This document shows positions 44,120-53,717 of a DNA stretch of 64,000 nucleotides, piece after piece; the first letter of the stretch is position 1; the number at the start of each line of letters is the position of its first letter. Source of the DNA: Fuerstiella marisgermanici. Its GTDB lineage: Bacteria; Planctomycetota; Planctomycetia; Planctomycetales; Planctomycetaceae. The notes under the pieces are model-generated. The model was not told the origin of the DNA. It did no database searches and was given only the letters and a program-made list of their open reading frames with translations. The DNA is taken from contig NZ_CP017641.1 of assembly GCF_001983935.1 (NCBI RefSeq), positions 62,001-126,000 of the forward strand, in the 5' to 3' direction. A program made the translations under genes and the position numbers.

Positions 44120-47100
44120 TACGCGGACTCCTGAATTTGCGGAGTATAGTCGTCGGCAGCGCTAAGGCGCGACGTGGGCGACATGAAGGAATAGAGGACC
44201 GGGATGACGAACAACGTCAGCAGAGTGGCGAAGGTCAGGCCGAAGATCAGCAACCACGCCAGACCTTGCCAAAGCGGTCCACCGCCAAGTGCAAGAGGAA
44301 CGAGTCCGCCAACGGTCGTCGCGGTTGTCAGAAAGATCGGCATCAGTCGTTGCCGTGCAGCGTCGACGATGGCAGCGTGATAAGCCTCGCGCGAAAGGGG
44401 CTGACCGGTTCCGGATGTTCGTTCCTTCATGACAATGTCAGCGAATTCAACAAACAGAATGGCTGAATTCAAAACGATTCCGAACAGCGCCAGCACGCCG
44501 AGTTGCGGCATGAATCCGAACGCGTTGCCGGTCACCCACAGTCCGAACAGTGCGCCCACGAGCGCGAGCGGCAGCGTCACCATGATGATCGAAGTTCGGG
44601 CGAGACTGTTGAACTGAAAAATCAACAACAGAATGATTGCGATGAACGACATGCCGAATGACCGGAACATTTTCCATTGAGCTTTCATCGACTCTTCAAG
44701 AGCTCCCCCGATCTCGATGCGAAATCCGGCAGGCAATTCGGCTTTCAGCTCTTGCATTGGCTCGGAATTGAAGACGCGCGTCGTGATGTCGTTGCCTGAC
44801 GCCCCGTAGTTGATCCGTGATCGGACTTCGATCGTTTGATTCCCGTCGCGCCGATCAATGGTCTCCAAACGCCATTGTGGTTTGACGCTGGCGATGGCTG
44901 CGAGCGAAACTTTGCCAACACGGCTTTCGATGTGAGAGTTCTCGACCGCACCGAGTGACCGACGGCTTTCGGGATTCAACCGAAAATAGACCGGGATTTG
45001 GCGGTCACTCTCGCGATATGTCGTCAGCAGTTTTCCGGAATAGTAAGCGGCAAGCGTTGAGGCAACTTCCGCGTTGCGAATTCCTGAAAGGCTCGCCCGA
45101 TCTGAATCTACATCGACGAACAACTGTTGGCCGGACACGCCCCACGAATCGTTGACGTCCCAGGTGTCAGGCTCGGCGTCTACAATCGACTTGACGCGAT
45201 TCGCGATGCTCCTAAGTCCGTCCGCGTCGGCGAGCCCGTTACCCATGACGCGCAGAACGACCGGATCAGCGGGCGGGCCGAGCGCCAGTTCAACGGGAAC
45301 GACTCGTGCGCCGGCGATCGGCGACAGCCCCAGCGATTCGTCACCTTGCCTCGCCACAACGCGAAGTTGTTCGGCGAAGTCGTGAGTGAACTCTCCCTTG
45401 GTCGTGTGAATCAGAATTTCAGCGTAGTTCGGTTTCAGGGTTTCCGGTTCCCATGCGAGATACCAGCGCGACCCGCCTCCGCCGACGAGGGTTCGCATGT
45501 TGAGCAAACGTTGGTGCGGGTTTCCTTCGTCATCGACATGCGGGCTCAGCGCGCGGATCATCTCTTCGACCTTGCGAGCAACCTTGTTGGTTTGTTCGAT
45601 CGAAGCGGATTCGGGTAAATAGATTTGAACGGCAAATTGGTCGCGCTGCGTGAGTGGAAAGAACTCGCTTGAAACCGGCAATTGAGTCGCCAGCAGCAAC
45701 GTGCCGATGGATGCGGAAATCGTGACAAAACGATGACGCAGAGCCCATCCGACAGCGATGGCGTAGAGTCGGTAGAAGCCACCTTGTGGCTCAGTTGCCT
45801 CAACTGAGTGGTCGTGAACAGTTGGGGACAACTGTTCTACATTCTTTGGCTTGTTTTTCTTTCGGCGAAGCCTGCGCCACACAGTTCCCAGTTTGCTCAT
45901 CAACCACGGCAGCGGCGCGGTGGGGCGACTTAAGTCTTGGGGCGGTCGAATGAACCAGGCGGCGAGGATGACGCAGAAAGTCATTGCCAGAACCCAGCTG
46001 ACGGCCAGCATGACCGACAGCGTGATCGGCAGGCTGTAAATGAACTCGCGATTGGCACCGTCCATCGTGATCAACATTGGAATGAAAGCGGCAACCGTCG
46101 TCGCGGTTCCGCTCAACATCGAAACACCAAGCATCTTTGCACCCGCAACGGACGCTTCGCGTGGGTTCATGCCGGCAATCTGGTTCGTACGACTTTGGTC
46201 GCAGACCTGAACCGCATTGTCGACCAGCAGTCCCAGCGAGATGATCATCGACGCCAGCGACATTTGTTCCAGTTGCACATCAAAGAGCGTGATGATCGCG
46301 AGCGACGAAACAACAACAAACGGGATGTTGGCCGCCATGACGGCAGCCGTGCGAAAGCCAACGACCAGATACACCAGAACGACCACGACCAGAATCGCCT
46401 GGACGATGTTCACGCCAACTTCGCGAATGCGCTGCTTCACGCTATCCGACTGATCGGAAATGATGGACACGGCCAGATCGGGCGGCAACACGCCCGTGCT
46501 TTGCAACTGGGCGACACTTTCTTTGGAACGGTCGCAAATGTCGATGATGTTTGCACCTGATTTCATCGACACCGCAAGGGTGATGGCGGGCGTCTCGAAC
46601 TCGGGCGTTCCGTAGAGACAAATGAGCTGAGCAGGGTCGACGTAGCCACGACGAACGTTCAAGCCCATGTTCTTGAGTTGAACTTGATTGAAGCCAGCGT
46701 CCCCGTCTTCGTTCGCTGTTGCCACGACACCAACGACCAACGAATCAAAAGCCTCCACCGCGCCGACATCACCGCTGGGCTTCACAAAAAAGCGACCATC
46801 TTCGCCGTCGATCCGTCCGCCTTGAGCGACAATATTTTGCGATTTGGCAAGGGATTCGATTTGAGCCGTCGTCCGCTCCAGCGTTGACCAGTTCCCCTCA
46901 TTGGTCTCGATGTAGATGGCTTCTTCCTGAACTCCAAACCGACCGACCTGCGAAACGCCAGCAGCAGCCGCAGCGAATCACGAATTCGTTCTGAGTACAA
47001 ATCGAGCTGTCGCGGCGAGTAGGCGTGCTTCGGACCAACTGTCGAGTCCCCATCGAGCGGCTGTTGGTGGACGGCATAGAGCAGGACGCTGGTGTCAGCG

Positions 47101-47501
47101 AATTCGTCGAACAGAAACGGCGAAATGCTTTCGTCCGGCATCGGCACATTGCGAATCCGGGCGCGCACGCGATCCCAGGCGTCGTCGACTCGAGCGCCCG
47201 GCACGTTGTCTTCGAGCTCGACGAAGATGACCGACTGTTCGCTGCTGGACGTCGATCGAATCAAGCGAACTTCTTCCAGTCCGTCGATCGCATCTTCCAG
47301 AGGATCGGTGACCAGATTTTCGATCTGCTCCGCCGACGCACCTTGCCACCGAGTGGTCACGAGGGCGATCTTGAGCGTGAATTCAGGGTCTTCGCGACGC
47401 GGCATGGTGAAGAAACTGACGCTGCCCCAGGCGACCAGTAACAGCACCAGAGTGATCGTGATTGTCGGCCGACGCACTGCGAAATCGGGAAGGCTTCTCA
47501 T
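44119..47501 (-). pseudogene. RND-type efflux transporter, split by a frameshift
   Basis: Full gene would be about 1127 residues. The first frame (47501 to 46782) gives the N-terminus (VRRPTITITLVLLLVAWGS, RREDPEF...) up to RIRDSLRLL; the second (to 44119) continues VSQVGRFGVQEEAIYIETNE through the rest of the pump, 12 TM helices in all, with LGLLVDNAVQVCDQ in TM4 and VLNSAILFVEFAD in TM10. One base is missing near 46970-46971 (one C of a CC pair in GCCTGG on the coding strand). It forms a tripartite pump with the adaptor; outward export of drugs, metals or lipids is likely. The start overlaps the adaptor stop (ATGA). Confidence 0.9.
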
Positions 47502-49257
47502 GGCTGGCCTCCGACAAGCGTCGAAACGACAACGCGGTCGCCGTCGTTCAGGTAGTGCGTGCCTTCGACAATGACCCGCATTCCCTCACGCAATTCCTCT
47601 GGCGAAGTCGACGTGATCCGCAGCAAGACCGTTTCACCGAGGACCGATTCGCCTTCGGCAACGTCGACGAAGACTCGCCGTGCGGTGGCTTGGCCCGCAG
47701 CGTCATCAATGACGTGGATGAAGGTATTACCTTGTTCTTCGCGAACGGCCTTCATCGGAACGAAGAACCCACCGGCCGGTTCGTCGGCAGTCAGCGAAAT
47801 CTTCGCAACGTCGCCGGACCGCAACAGCCAGCGTTGTTCTTCAAGCACGACCTGGCAGCCGGACCAGTTTTCCAGATCCAGGCGCTGACTTGCTGGTTCG
47901 CCGGCCGGTGTTGAACCTTCCGGCTTGAAGTGCAGTTTGCCCGTAATCAAATCATGTTCGAGATCCATCGTTACGTTCGGATCGGTGAACTCGATCGCGA
48001 CAAATTTCCATCGCCCGAGATAGGGGATCACGTCACTGGTGATTTGTACGGGGACTTTGGTCACCAAAAGCAAACGGTCGCCCGGCGGTGATGGAGTGCC
48101 CCAGCGACGATTGGTCACTTTCCAAACAAACGTCTCGCCAGCGATCGTATGAACCGCTTCGCGCACGACAAGTTGTCGCCGGTCACCCGTAATCATCGGG
48201 CCAATATTTAGCGGTGTGATCTGATCTGTCCATGCGATCGGTTTGTCAGTGTCTGGCGAGTCGTACGCGGATTCGTCGATTTCGTTTCGCACGTGCATCG
48301 TCACCGTGAACGTTCGCGCCGCCGGGTCGGCCACCGCGTCAACTCGGTAGACCATGCCGCCAAGTTGTCGCGACATTCCGCTGCCATCGGTGACCTGAAC
48401 CGGCAACATGTCACCGCGACGGTAGCGGCGAGAATCGCGGGCCGTGACTTCAAATTCGATGGTCATCGGATCCATCATCTGCACGGTCGCCACCGGATCG
48501 CCTTCTTTCACATAAGTGCCGGGAACCGCGTGGATCTATGAGACCTGACCGGGAACGGCCTAAACAGCACGGCGTTTCGGAGGCTGCGCTGGGCTTCGGA
48601 AAGCTGCTGCCGGGCCTGCAGGATCTGAGCTTCAAGGGCAAGCTGGCGGGCTTTCGCCTGAGCCAATTCGGCATTGGAACTGGCCAATCGCGATTTCATT
48701 GTTGCGGCGTTGGTTCGAGCGGCGTCGAGTTCTGAACGTGAAATTGCACTCTGTTTGGAAAGCTTCAACGCGCGCGACAGCTCGATGTCAGCAAGTTCAG
48801 CCTCGGCCTTTGCAGATTCGATCTGGGCGGGCAACTGCTGCTCAATTGTCACCAGATTGGCATCGCGGTTCAGTTTCGCAACTTCGACACTGGCTTCAGC
48901 CGACTCCACGGCAATTTTCAATTCTTCGGCGTCAAGGCGAGCCAGCGGGGTCGCACCCGGTGTCCGTTCATCGGCCTCACTACCGATTTGCGGCGTCACA
49001 AATTCGTTGGGCTCGATGACTTCGGCGACGCGGCCGGCGACCTCAAATCCAATCTGCTCGGATTTCCACGGCACAACGGAACCGGTTACGAATTGCGCGT
49101 TTGTTGGAGACGATTGCCGCAACACAGCAATCGCAACCGGCTTAGGAGGTTTCTCGGGCGAGACGGATTCCTCGTTCTCGTTCGTGCACCCCGTGGTTCC
49201 AAGGCCACACAAAAAAGCAGTTGTCAAAACGATGAAGTTGAAATTCTGAATACGCAT
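47498..49257 (-). pseudogene. RND periplasmic adaptor (membrane-fusion protein), frameshift plus nonsense codon
   Basis: The first part (49257 to 48508) is a lipoprotein (FLCGLGTTGC) with a biotinyl-lipoyl and coiled-coil hairpin (VAKLNRDANL...LSEAQRSLRNAVLFRPF). The second part (48511 to 47498) holds the beta-barrel and membrane-proximal domains. Joining them needs one extra base in the G-run at 48551-48553 (PFPG QV S), and then a TAG at 48538-48536 interrupts PFPGQVS-IHAVPGTYVKEGDP where Glu is expected. Two independent lesions therefore lie within 20 bases. Confidence 0.88.
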
Positions 49258-49273
49258 AACTTGCTCAAAGACG

Positions 49274-49441
49274 CAGTACAGGCTGGCACACCAGGGAAGA
49301 TCACTTTTCAGATTGCGGTGTCGTCACTATTGGTAACCCGACGCGTTAGCGAGGCGTTTGCGTTGTCCCTCGCTCACGCGTCGGGTTACCAGGAATGTCC
49401 CGCTTCGGAAAGTGATCTTCCCTGCGCAGCCTGTGCTACTT
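49274..49441. repeat. Nested foldback element between efflux operon and tetR
   Basis: Inner arms: GGTAACCCGACGCG at about 49332-49345 and its complement in CGCGTCGGGTTACC at 49377-49390, extending into GAGG/CCTC blocks. Outer arms: CAGGGAAGATCACTTT (49292-49307) and its complement (49409-49424). The outermost bases carry AGTACAGGCTGGC / GCAGCCTGTGCTACT. Non-coding; overlaps the divergent promoter region. Confidence 0.8.
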
Positions 49442-49445
49442 GAGG

Positions 49446-49469
49446 AAAGTAAACCGAACGGTATACTTT
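49446..49469. promoter_or_regulatory. Probable TetR operator
   Basis: 24 bases starting AAAGTAAACCGAACGG that match their own complement at 20 of 24 positions (AAAGTA...TACTTT ends). It lies 6 bases before the tetR start and upstream of the divergent efflux operon. A second AAAGTAAACCG stands inside the first codons of tetR (from 49488), a partial direct repeat. Confidence 0.65.
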
Positions 49470-49474
49470 ACATT

Positions 49475-50119
49475 ATGTCAGGAAAAAGTAAACCGCAAAG
49501 TGTACCTTCTGAGCCAGAGCCCCATGGGCGCCTGACCGATCGCAAACGAGCGTCGATCGTGCAGGCGGCTGTCGAGGCGTTTCAGCAGTACGGCTATTTT
49601 GCTGCCAGCATGAACGGCATCGCTGAGGCCGCTTCGGTCAGCAAACGAACGCTGTACAACCATTTCGACAGCAAGGAAGCTCTGTTTGTCGAGATCCTTG
49701 AGGAGCTGAAATTTCGCGTTGAGCAGTTGCCGGAATGCGAGTTCGACGAATCGCGTGATCTTGCCGAGCAGTTGACGGAGCTTGCACACTCCGAAATCGA
49801 CTTTTTCACATCGGAACACGTGCAGGCACTTGCCCGAGCCGGCTTGTCACGCGTGCTGGGTGAACCGGATGCCGGCCAGCAAGTCGATCAGCGATTCTTC
49901 ATCCGGCGAGTGACAACCTGGATGAAAAAGGCCCAAGCTTCCGGCTGTCTACTCGAAGCCGACGCAGAGTTCGCAGCGATGCAATTCGTCGGCCTGCTGC
50001 GGACGTTCGCCTTCTGGCCAACCATCGTCCACGGCGAGTCTCCCCCCTCACGCCGCAAACGAAAACAAATCGTCGCTCACACCGTCGAGATGTTTCTTAG
50101 CCGATATGCGGTTGAGTGA
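49475..50119 (+). CDS. TetR-family transcriptional regulator
   Basis: 214 residues from the ATG at 49475. RASIVQAAVEAFQQYGYFAASMNGIAEAASVSKRTLYNHF is the N-terminal HTH with the TLYNHF recognition helix; the C-terminal part (DFFTSEHVQALARAGLSRVL, FIRRVTTWMKKAQASGCL) resembles TetR_C_7-type ligand/dimer domains of AefR/AcrR-like regulators. It is divergent from the RND operon and has a palindromic operator just before its start, so it most likely represses both. It remains intact although its target operon is broken. Confidence 0.92.
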   Translation: MSGKSKPQSVPSEPEPHGRLTDRKRASIVQAAVEAFQQYGYFAASMNGIAEAASVSKRTLYNHFDSKEALFVEILEELKFRVEQLPECEFDESRDLAEQLTELAHSEIDFFTSEHVQALARAGLSRVLGEPDAGQQVDQRFFIRRVTTWMKKAQASGCLLEADAEFAAMQFVGLLRTFAFWPTIVHGESPPSRRKRKQIVAHTVEMFLSRYAVE

Positions 50120-50460
50120 ATCCTGTCGCTTTTCGGCCTGACACAAACGGGGCGATTCAGGAAGCCATGGCTTGATCGCACAACCCGTGGCTACTCGGGC
50201 CGGAGGTCTGGGTTTTTGGGTAGCACCCACATGGCAAGCTTCTTCGGTGTCTCGGCAAGATTCGCCAAACGCAACTTCCGGCATATACGTGGGCAGCCTG
50301 CGGTTTCTCGCCCTCACCGGGGCCGACGGCGAAACCAGCATCTGTCGCCATCCCAGTGCCGTCTGTCACGCCGGTGATTACAACGGTTTGCATTGTTTTC
50401 TCCGTAGATCAGGTTGCCAGCCTGAAGGTTGGTTGTCCGGTTGCAGGCAAGCTGCCTGCA
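50120..50460. repeat. Intergenic region with palindromic repeats
   Basis: No gene. TGCAGGCA-AGC-TGCCTGCA at 50442-50460 is a perfect 8-bp hairpin with a 3-nt loop. GGTTTCTCGCC...GGCGAAACC near 50301-50337 is a second, longer-loop hairpin. Confidence 0.6.
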
Positions 50461-50688
50461 CTACGTTTTAGTCATCAAAGTGTGTGGCAGTACTTCGTCG
50501 GCCAATGGCCTCAATGTTGTATCGATGTCCGCTTGATTGAATCGCAGATTAAGCGCGACGTGATTCACGCCGATCTCTTCCCGCTCCTTGAGGTAGTCAC
50601 GAAGATGATTCGCGCCGAGCTGGAAACCGAGATGACTTGGCTGTGGTGATGCGTCAGCGGCTTCCGTCAGATCCACGTATAGGCGACT
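50461..50688 (-). pseudogene. C-terminal remnant of an LLM-class flavin oxidoreductase
   Basis: About 75 codons. YVDLTEAADASPQPSHLG, then FQLGANHLRDYLKEREEIG and VNHVALNLRFNQADIDTTL match the last part of luciferase-like monooxygenases. A stop just upstream (and no plausible start) shows that the N-terminal three quarters are gone. It ends LPHTLMTKT before a TAG. Confidence 0.72.
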
Positions 50689-50807
50689 GCATCACCGGCT
50701 GATTTGGCTCCCAGCATCTCCCGAACGTAAAGCAGGCAGCTTGCCTGCCCACACGTAAACACGCACACATACAGGAGAAAAACTTGGCAACAGGCTGGCA
50801 GCCTGTG
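50689..50807. repeat. Two short palindromic repeats
   Basis: GCAGGCA-GCT-TGCCTGC at 50733-50749 and ACAGGCT-GGC-AGCCTGT at 50790-50806, both perfect 7-bp stems with 3-nt loops, of the same type as 50442-50460. Confidence 0.7.
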
Positions 50808-50960
50808 CTACGGGTTATCGACAACCCTTTTGCTCATTGCTTGTCCGTTTTCGAGCCGAGTATGCGCCTGTCTGCCTTCATCAAGCGTGAACTGCTTTTC
50901 ATCAAGCATTGGCTTGAGGCCGCTGGATTTGACGATCGTTGCAAACAGCGAAAAGAGGCC
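50808..50960 (-). pseudogene. C-terminal remnant of an MDR (zinc-type alcohol dehydrogenase/quinone reductase)
   Basis: LFSLFATIVKSSGLKPMLDE followed by KQFTLDEGRQAHTRLENGQA and MSKRVVDNP, the characteristic MDR ending (xLKPxIDxxFxLxEaxxAHxxLExGxxxGKxV). The frame opens upstream only into the cupin gene region in a different frame, so this is a severed gene end. It overlaps the tail of the cupin reading frame. Confidence 0.72.
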
Positions 50961-51358
50961 AGGAACCAAATCCGGGCAGCCGCGCTGTTCAGTTTGTCCG
51001 AACGCACTGCCTGTTGCGCATCGATTTCTACGGCAGGAATCGTTAGCCGTTTCACGTTTCTGGGGTGAACCAACGTGAAAATCACACGGCACCTCTGTTT
51101 CGCATCCGGATTGCGGGCCACTTCGTGGCGAATCATTGCAGGCTCGAAAAATGTACCACCTGCTTTCAGCGTTTTCAGAGGTTTGCCGGTGATTTTGAAC
51201 TCCAGCGTCCCTTCGGCAACATAGCCGACGACTTCGCCAGGGTGATAGTGTGGTGCCGATGAATCGCCGGGCGCGAACGTCACTTCGAACAGCGAGGCGA
51301 ACATTGCCTTGCCGTCAACAGTGCCCGCTAGTGGATGCGTGCGAAGGACTTTGACCAT
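50834..51358 (-). CDS. Cupin-domain protein with an aberrant C-terminal tail
   Basis: 174 residues from the ATG at 51358. Residues 1-110 form a complete single cupin: LFEVTFAPGDSSAPHYHPGEVVGYVAEGTLEFKI (first motif, with HxH and Glu) and FEPAMIRHEVARN (second motif, His). Such proteins bind a metal and act as small oxygenases or isomerases. The last 60 residues, after LTIPA, have no family resemblance and run over the MDR remnant in another frame; the normal stop has probably been lost at a deletion junction. Confidence 0.75.
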   Translation of the reverse strand: MVKVLRTHPLAGTVDGKAMFASLFEVTFAPGDSSAPHYHPGEVVGYVAEGTLEFKITGKPLKTLKAGGTFFEPAMIRHEVARNPDAKQRCRVIFTLVHPRNVKRLTIPAVEIDAQQAVRSDKLNSAAARIWFLASFRCLQRSSNPAASSQCLMKSSSRLMKADRRILGSKTDKQ

Positions 51359-51364
51359 CAGCAA

Positions 51365-51526
51365 GTTGAATGTGCCACGTTGGACAGCACTGTCGCATCA
51401 GCAGCACCTGACCTGAGCGGGGCAATCGCTTCCTGTCCGAAGGCCAGAAGCAGAAGTCGAAGAACATCGGTGGGAAAGCATTCGCCATAGAATCGGGCCA
51501 TTTCACTGAAGTCGTGTCTGAGCAGA
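51365..51526. other. Short gap, nothing recognised
   Basis: A 63-codon minus frame (51315-51506) lies here but has no recognised motif. Confidence 0.3.
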
Positions 51527-52003
51527 CTATTGGGCTGTTGTGGCAGGCCTCTTCAACAAAGATTCGATGTACCGGTGGTCGGTTTGAAATGGTACAGCCA
51601 GCCGATTCCAGGTGTTGATCATGGCGACAGCAATGCTTAGCTGGCTGACTCCGGCGTCTCCGAATTCGCGAACGGTCGATTCGTAGAGATCATCGCTGAC
51701 ACCCGCACCGTCCGAAAGCCTGGTCAGGGCCTCTGCCCATCGAAAGGCAGTTCGCTCGCGTTCAGAGTAGCAAGGTGCCTCCTCCCAGACGCCCACCAGA
51801 TCGATGCGTTGATTCGTTTCCTCGAACAGCCGAAGTTGCTGCGTATGCAGACTGACGCAAAAGGCACAGCCGTTAATCTGCGACACGCGTAGCTTGACCA
51901 GTTCCAGTAAATGCTGGCTGATCGTGTACGACAACATTGTTGTCTCGATTGCAGACAGTTGTTTGATCTCGTCAGAGACCAGTTGAAAGTAGTCGGCTCG
52001 CAT
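51527..52003 (-). CDS. AhpD/carboxymuconolactone-decarboxylase-like protein
   Basis: 158 residues from the ATG at 52003; the frame extends further upstream without family signal. HLLELVKLRVSQINGCAFCVSLHTQQLR carries the CxxC motif with the following His of AhpD-like alkylhydroperoxidases; RTAFRWAEALTRLSD follows. Such proteins reduce peroxides with a lipoyl or thioredoxin partner, or act as decarboxylases. Divergent from the MocR regulator gene, which likely controls it. Confidence 0.9.
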   Translation of the reverse strand: MRADYFQLVSDEIKQLSAIETTMLSYTISQHLLELVKLRVSQINGCAFCVSLHTQQLRLFEETNQRIDLVGVWEEAPCYSERERTAFRWAEALTRLSDGAGVSDDLYESTVREFGDAGVSQLSIAVAMINTWNRLAVPFQTDHRYIESLLKRPATTAQ

Positions 52004-52078
52004 ATTTCTTTTCCAAAGCAGTCGATGAAACGGTTGATTCGGGTAGAATTCTAGCGAACAGCTGGCTCCAGCAAAGAT

Positions 52079-52109
52079 CCACTTTCGCACAAACATAAAG
52101 GGCCACTTT
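52079..52109. promoter_or_regulatory. Possible MocR binding region (direct repeat CCACTTT)
   Basis: CCACTTT occurs at 52079-52085 and 52103-52109, 24 bases apart, in the 111-base divergent gap between the AhpD-like and mocR genes. Direct repeats about two helical turns apart are typical of MocR/PdxR sites, so this is a plausible operator; it is inferred only from the repeat. Confidence 0.35.
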
Positions 52110-52114
52110 TGACC

Positions 52115-53599
52115 ATGGTGAAACAACGCAATAAAGAAACGTTTGAATTCGAATCGATTCAGTTCAGTTCGAAGTCAAAGATACCGGTTTATCGCCAGTT
52201 GGAAAACCAGCTGCGTCAGGCGATCTCCAGCCGTACTTTGCTTCCGGAGGACCGTGTGCCTTCCAGTCGCAACCTCGCGGCGGCGATCGGCGTGTCTCGC
52301 AACACAGTGCTGGCCGCCTACGAACAGTTAATCTCGGAAGGCTATCTGGAGGCCGCTCACGGCAGCGGGACTCGTGTTGCCAAAATGCCACCGCAAGCGT
52401 TCGAGTTCGACTCGGCGGCACACCCGGAGTCCTCGCGAGTGGACGCGGATGAATGTCTTGCGAGTTTAGGACGACAATTTCGAGCCGACGCTATGTTGCT
52501 ACCTTCTGCGAGGCAACGTCCGCAGGCGTTCACACCTCACTTACCGTCAGTTGACGATTTTCCGTGGGAATTATGGAATCGGTTCAGCAACGAACAATCG
52601 CGTTGGTCCAACCGCCATCTGATGTTGGGCGACCCACAGGGCTACCTTCCGTTGCGTGAAGCGATTGCTCAGTACATGGCAGTTTCACGAGGTCTTTCCT
52701 GCTGCGCCGACCAGGTGGTCATCACATCGGGGGCTCAACAGGCCGTCACGATGGTTGCACAACTGTTGCTGGAACGAGGCGATGTGGTCTGGGTAGAAGA
52801 ACCAGGCAACGCACCGGCGAATCGATTGCTGGAGGTCGCAGGATCCAGACTGGTTCCAATTCCGTTGGACGCCGAAGGCATCGACCTGAGCCAGGTTCCT
52901 TCCGTACGCCGACAACCGAAACTGATTTGCGTGACGCCGGGCGGGCAATGGCCGATGGGGATGACAATGAGTCTCAATCGCCGATTGGAACTGATCGCAA
53001 TGGCACAGAAAAATAAGAGCTGGATTATCGAAGACGACTACAACGGTGAGTTTCGATACACCGGACGTCCGCATGCTTCGCTCAGCAGCCTCGATTCGTC
53101 AGGGCGAACGATCTATATGGGGACCTTCAGCAAACTACTCTTCCCTTCAATTCGGTTGGGCTTTCTGATCGTTCCAGCGTCGCTGGCGAAAACGTTCGCC
53201 TACGCACGATTCCTGCAGGATCGCGGTTCGCCACCGTTGGTTCAAATGGTATTACACCGTTTCATCGAAACCGGCAGCTTCATCAACCACATTCGCCGCA
53301 TGCGAACGCTGTACGCGGAACGCCAGTCCGTGCTATTTGAATCACTGCAAAAACATCTGGCTGGTTTGATCAAAGTAGAGCAACCTGAATCAGGTATGCA
53401 TCTGGTCGCACAGGGAGTTACGAAAACGGCGGAAGCGAAACTGGTATCGGCCGCCATTCAGACTAAAGTCGATTTTCATCCCGTCAACATATATTCACTC
53501 TCGGGCAACGCTCGCGGAATGATTCTGGGCTTCGCTGCGTTTGATCGAAAGATGATCCAGAGCACCGTTCGACGTTGGGCGAAAGCACTGAAACGTTGA
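52115..53599 (+). CDS. MocR/PdxR-type regulator (GntR-HTH plus aminotransferase domain)
   Basis: 494 residues from the ATG at 52115 (an upstream TTG is possible). IPVYRQLENQLRQAISSRTL and VPSSRNLAAAIGVSRNTVLAAYEQL form the N-terminal GntR winged helix. After a linker, a fold-type I aminotransferase domain follows: VVITSGAQQAVTMVAQLL, YNGEFRYTGRPH, and MGTFSKLLFPSIRLGF with the PLP lysine. Such proteins sense PLP or an amino-acid adduct and regulate a neighbouring gene, here probably the divergent AhpD-like gene. Confidence 0.94.
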   Translation: MVKQRNKETFEFESIQFSSKSKIPVYRQLENQLRQAISSRTLLPEDRVPSSRNLAAAIGVSRNTVLAAYEQLISEGYLEAAHGSGTRVAKMPPQAFEFDSAAHPESSRVDADECLASLGRQFRADAMLLPSARQRPQAFTPHLPSVDDFPWELWNRFSNEQSRWSNRHLMLGDPQGYLPLREAIAQYMAVSRGLSCCADQVVITSGAQQAVTMVAQLLLERGDVVWVEEPGNAPANRLLEVAGSRLVPIPLDAEGIDLSQVPSVRRQPKLICVTPGGQWPMGMTMSLNRRLELIAMAQKNKSWIIEDDYNGEFRYTGRPHASLSSLDSSGRTIYMGTFSKLLFPSIRLGFLIVPASLAKTFAYARFLQDRGSPPLVQMVLHRFIETGSFINHIRRMRTLYAERQSVLFESLQKHLAGLIKVEQPESGMHLVAQGVTKTAEAKLVSAAIQTKVDFHPVNIYSLSGNARGMILGFAAFDRKMIQSTVRRWAKALKR

Positions 53600-53618
53600 C
53601 AGCCGCTAAGCGACACGA

Positions 53619-53706
53619 CAGCGTTGCACGTTGACTTGTGGCCGCGAAAATCGTTTTTTGTCTTAGGTGGGTCGGTTCCCATGAGTCAGAACCGTCCACA
53701 ACAAAA
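53619..53706 (-). repeat. Dispersed 88-bp repeat, copy B
   Basis: Same length and orientation as copy A (10823-10910), ungapped, about 60 of 88 identical by hand count, and identical over the final CCGTCCACAACAAAA stretch. It fills most of the gap between the MocR and DJ-1 genes. Confidence 0.75.
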
Positions 53707-53717
53707 CGTAAATTGCT

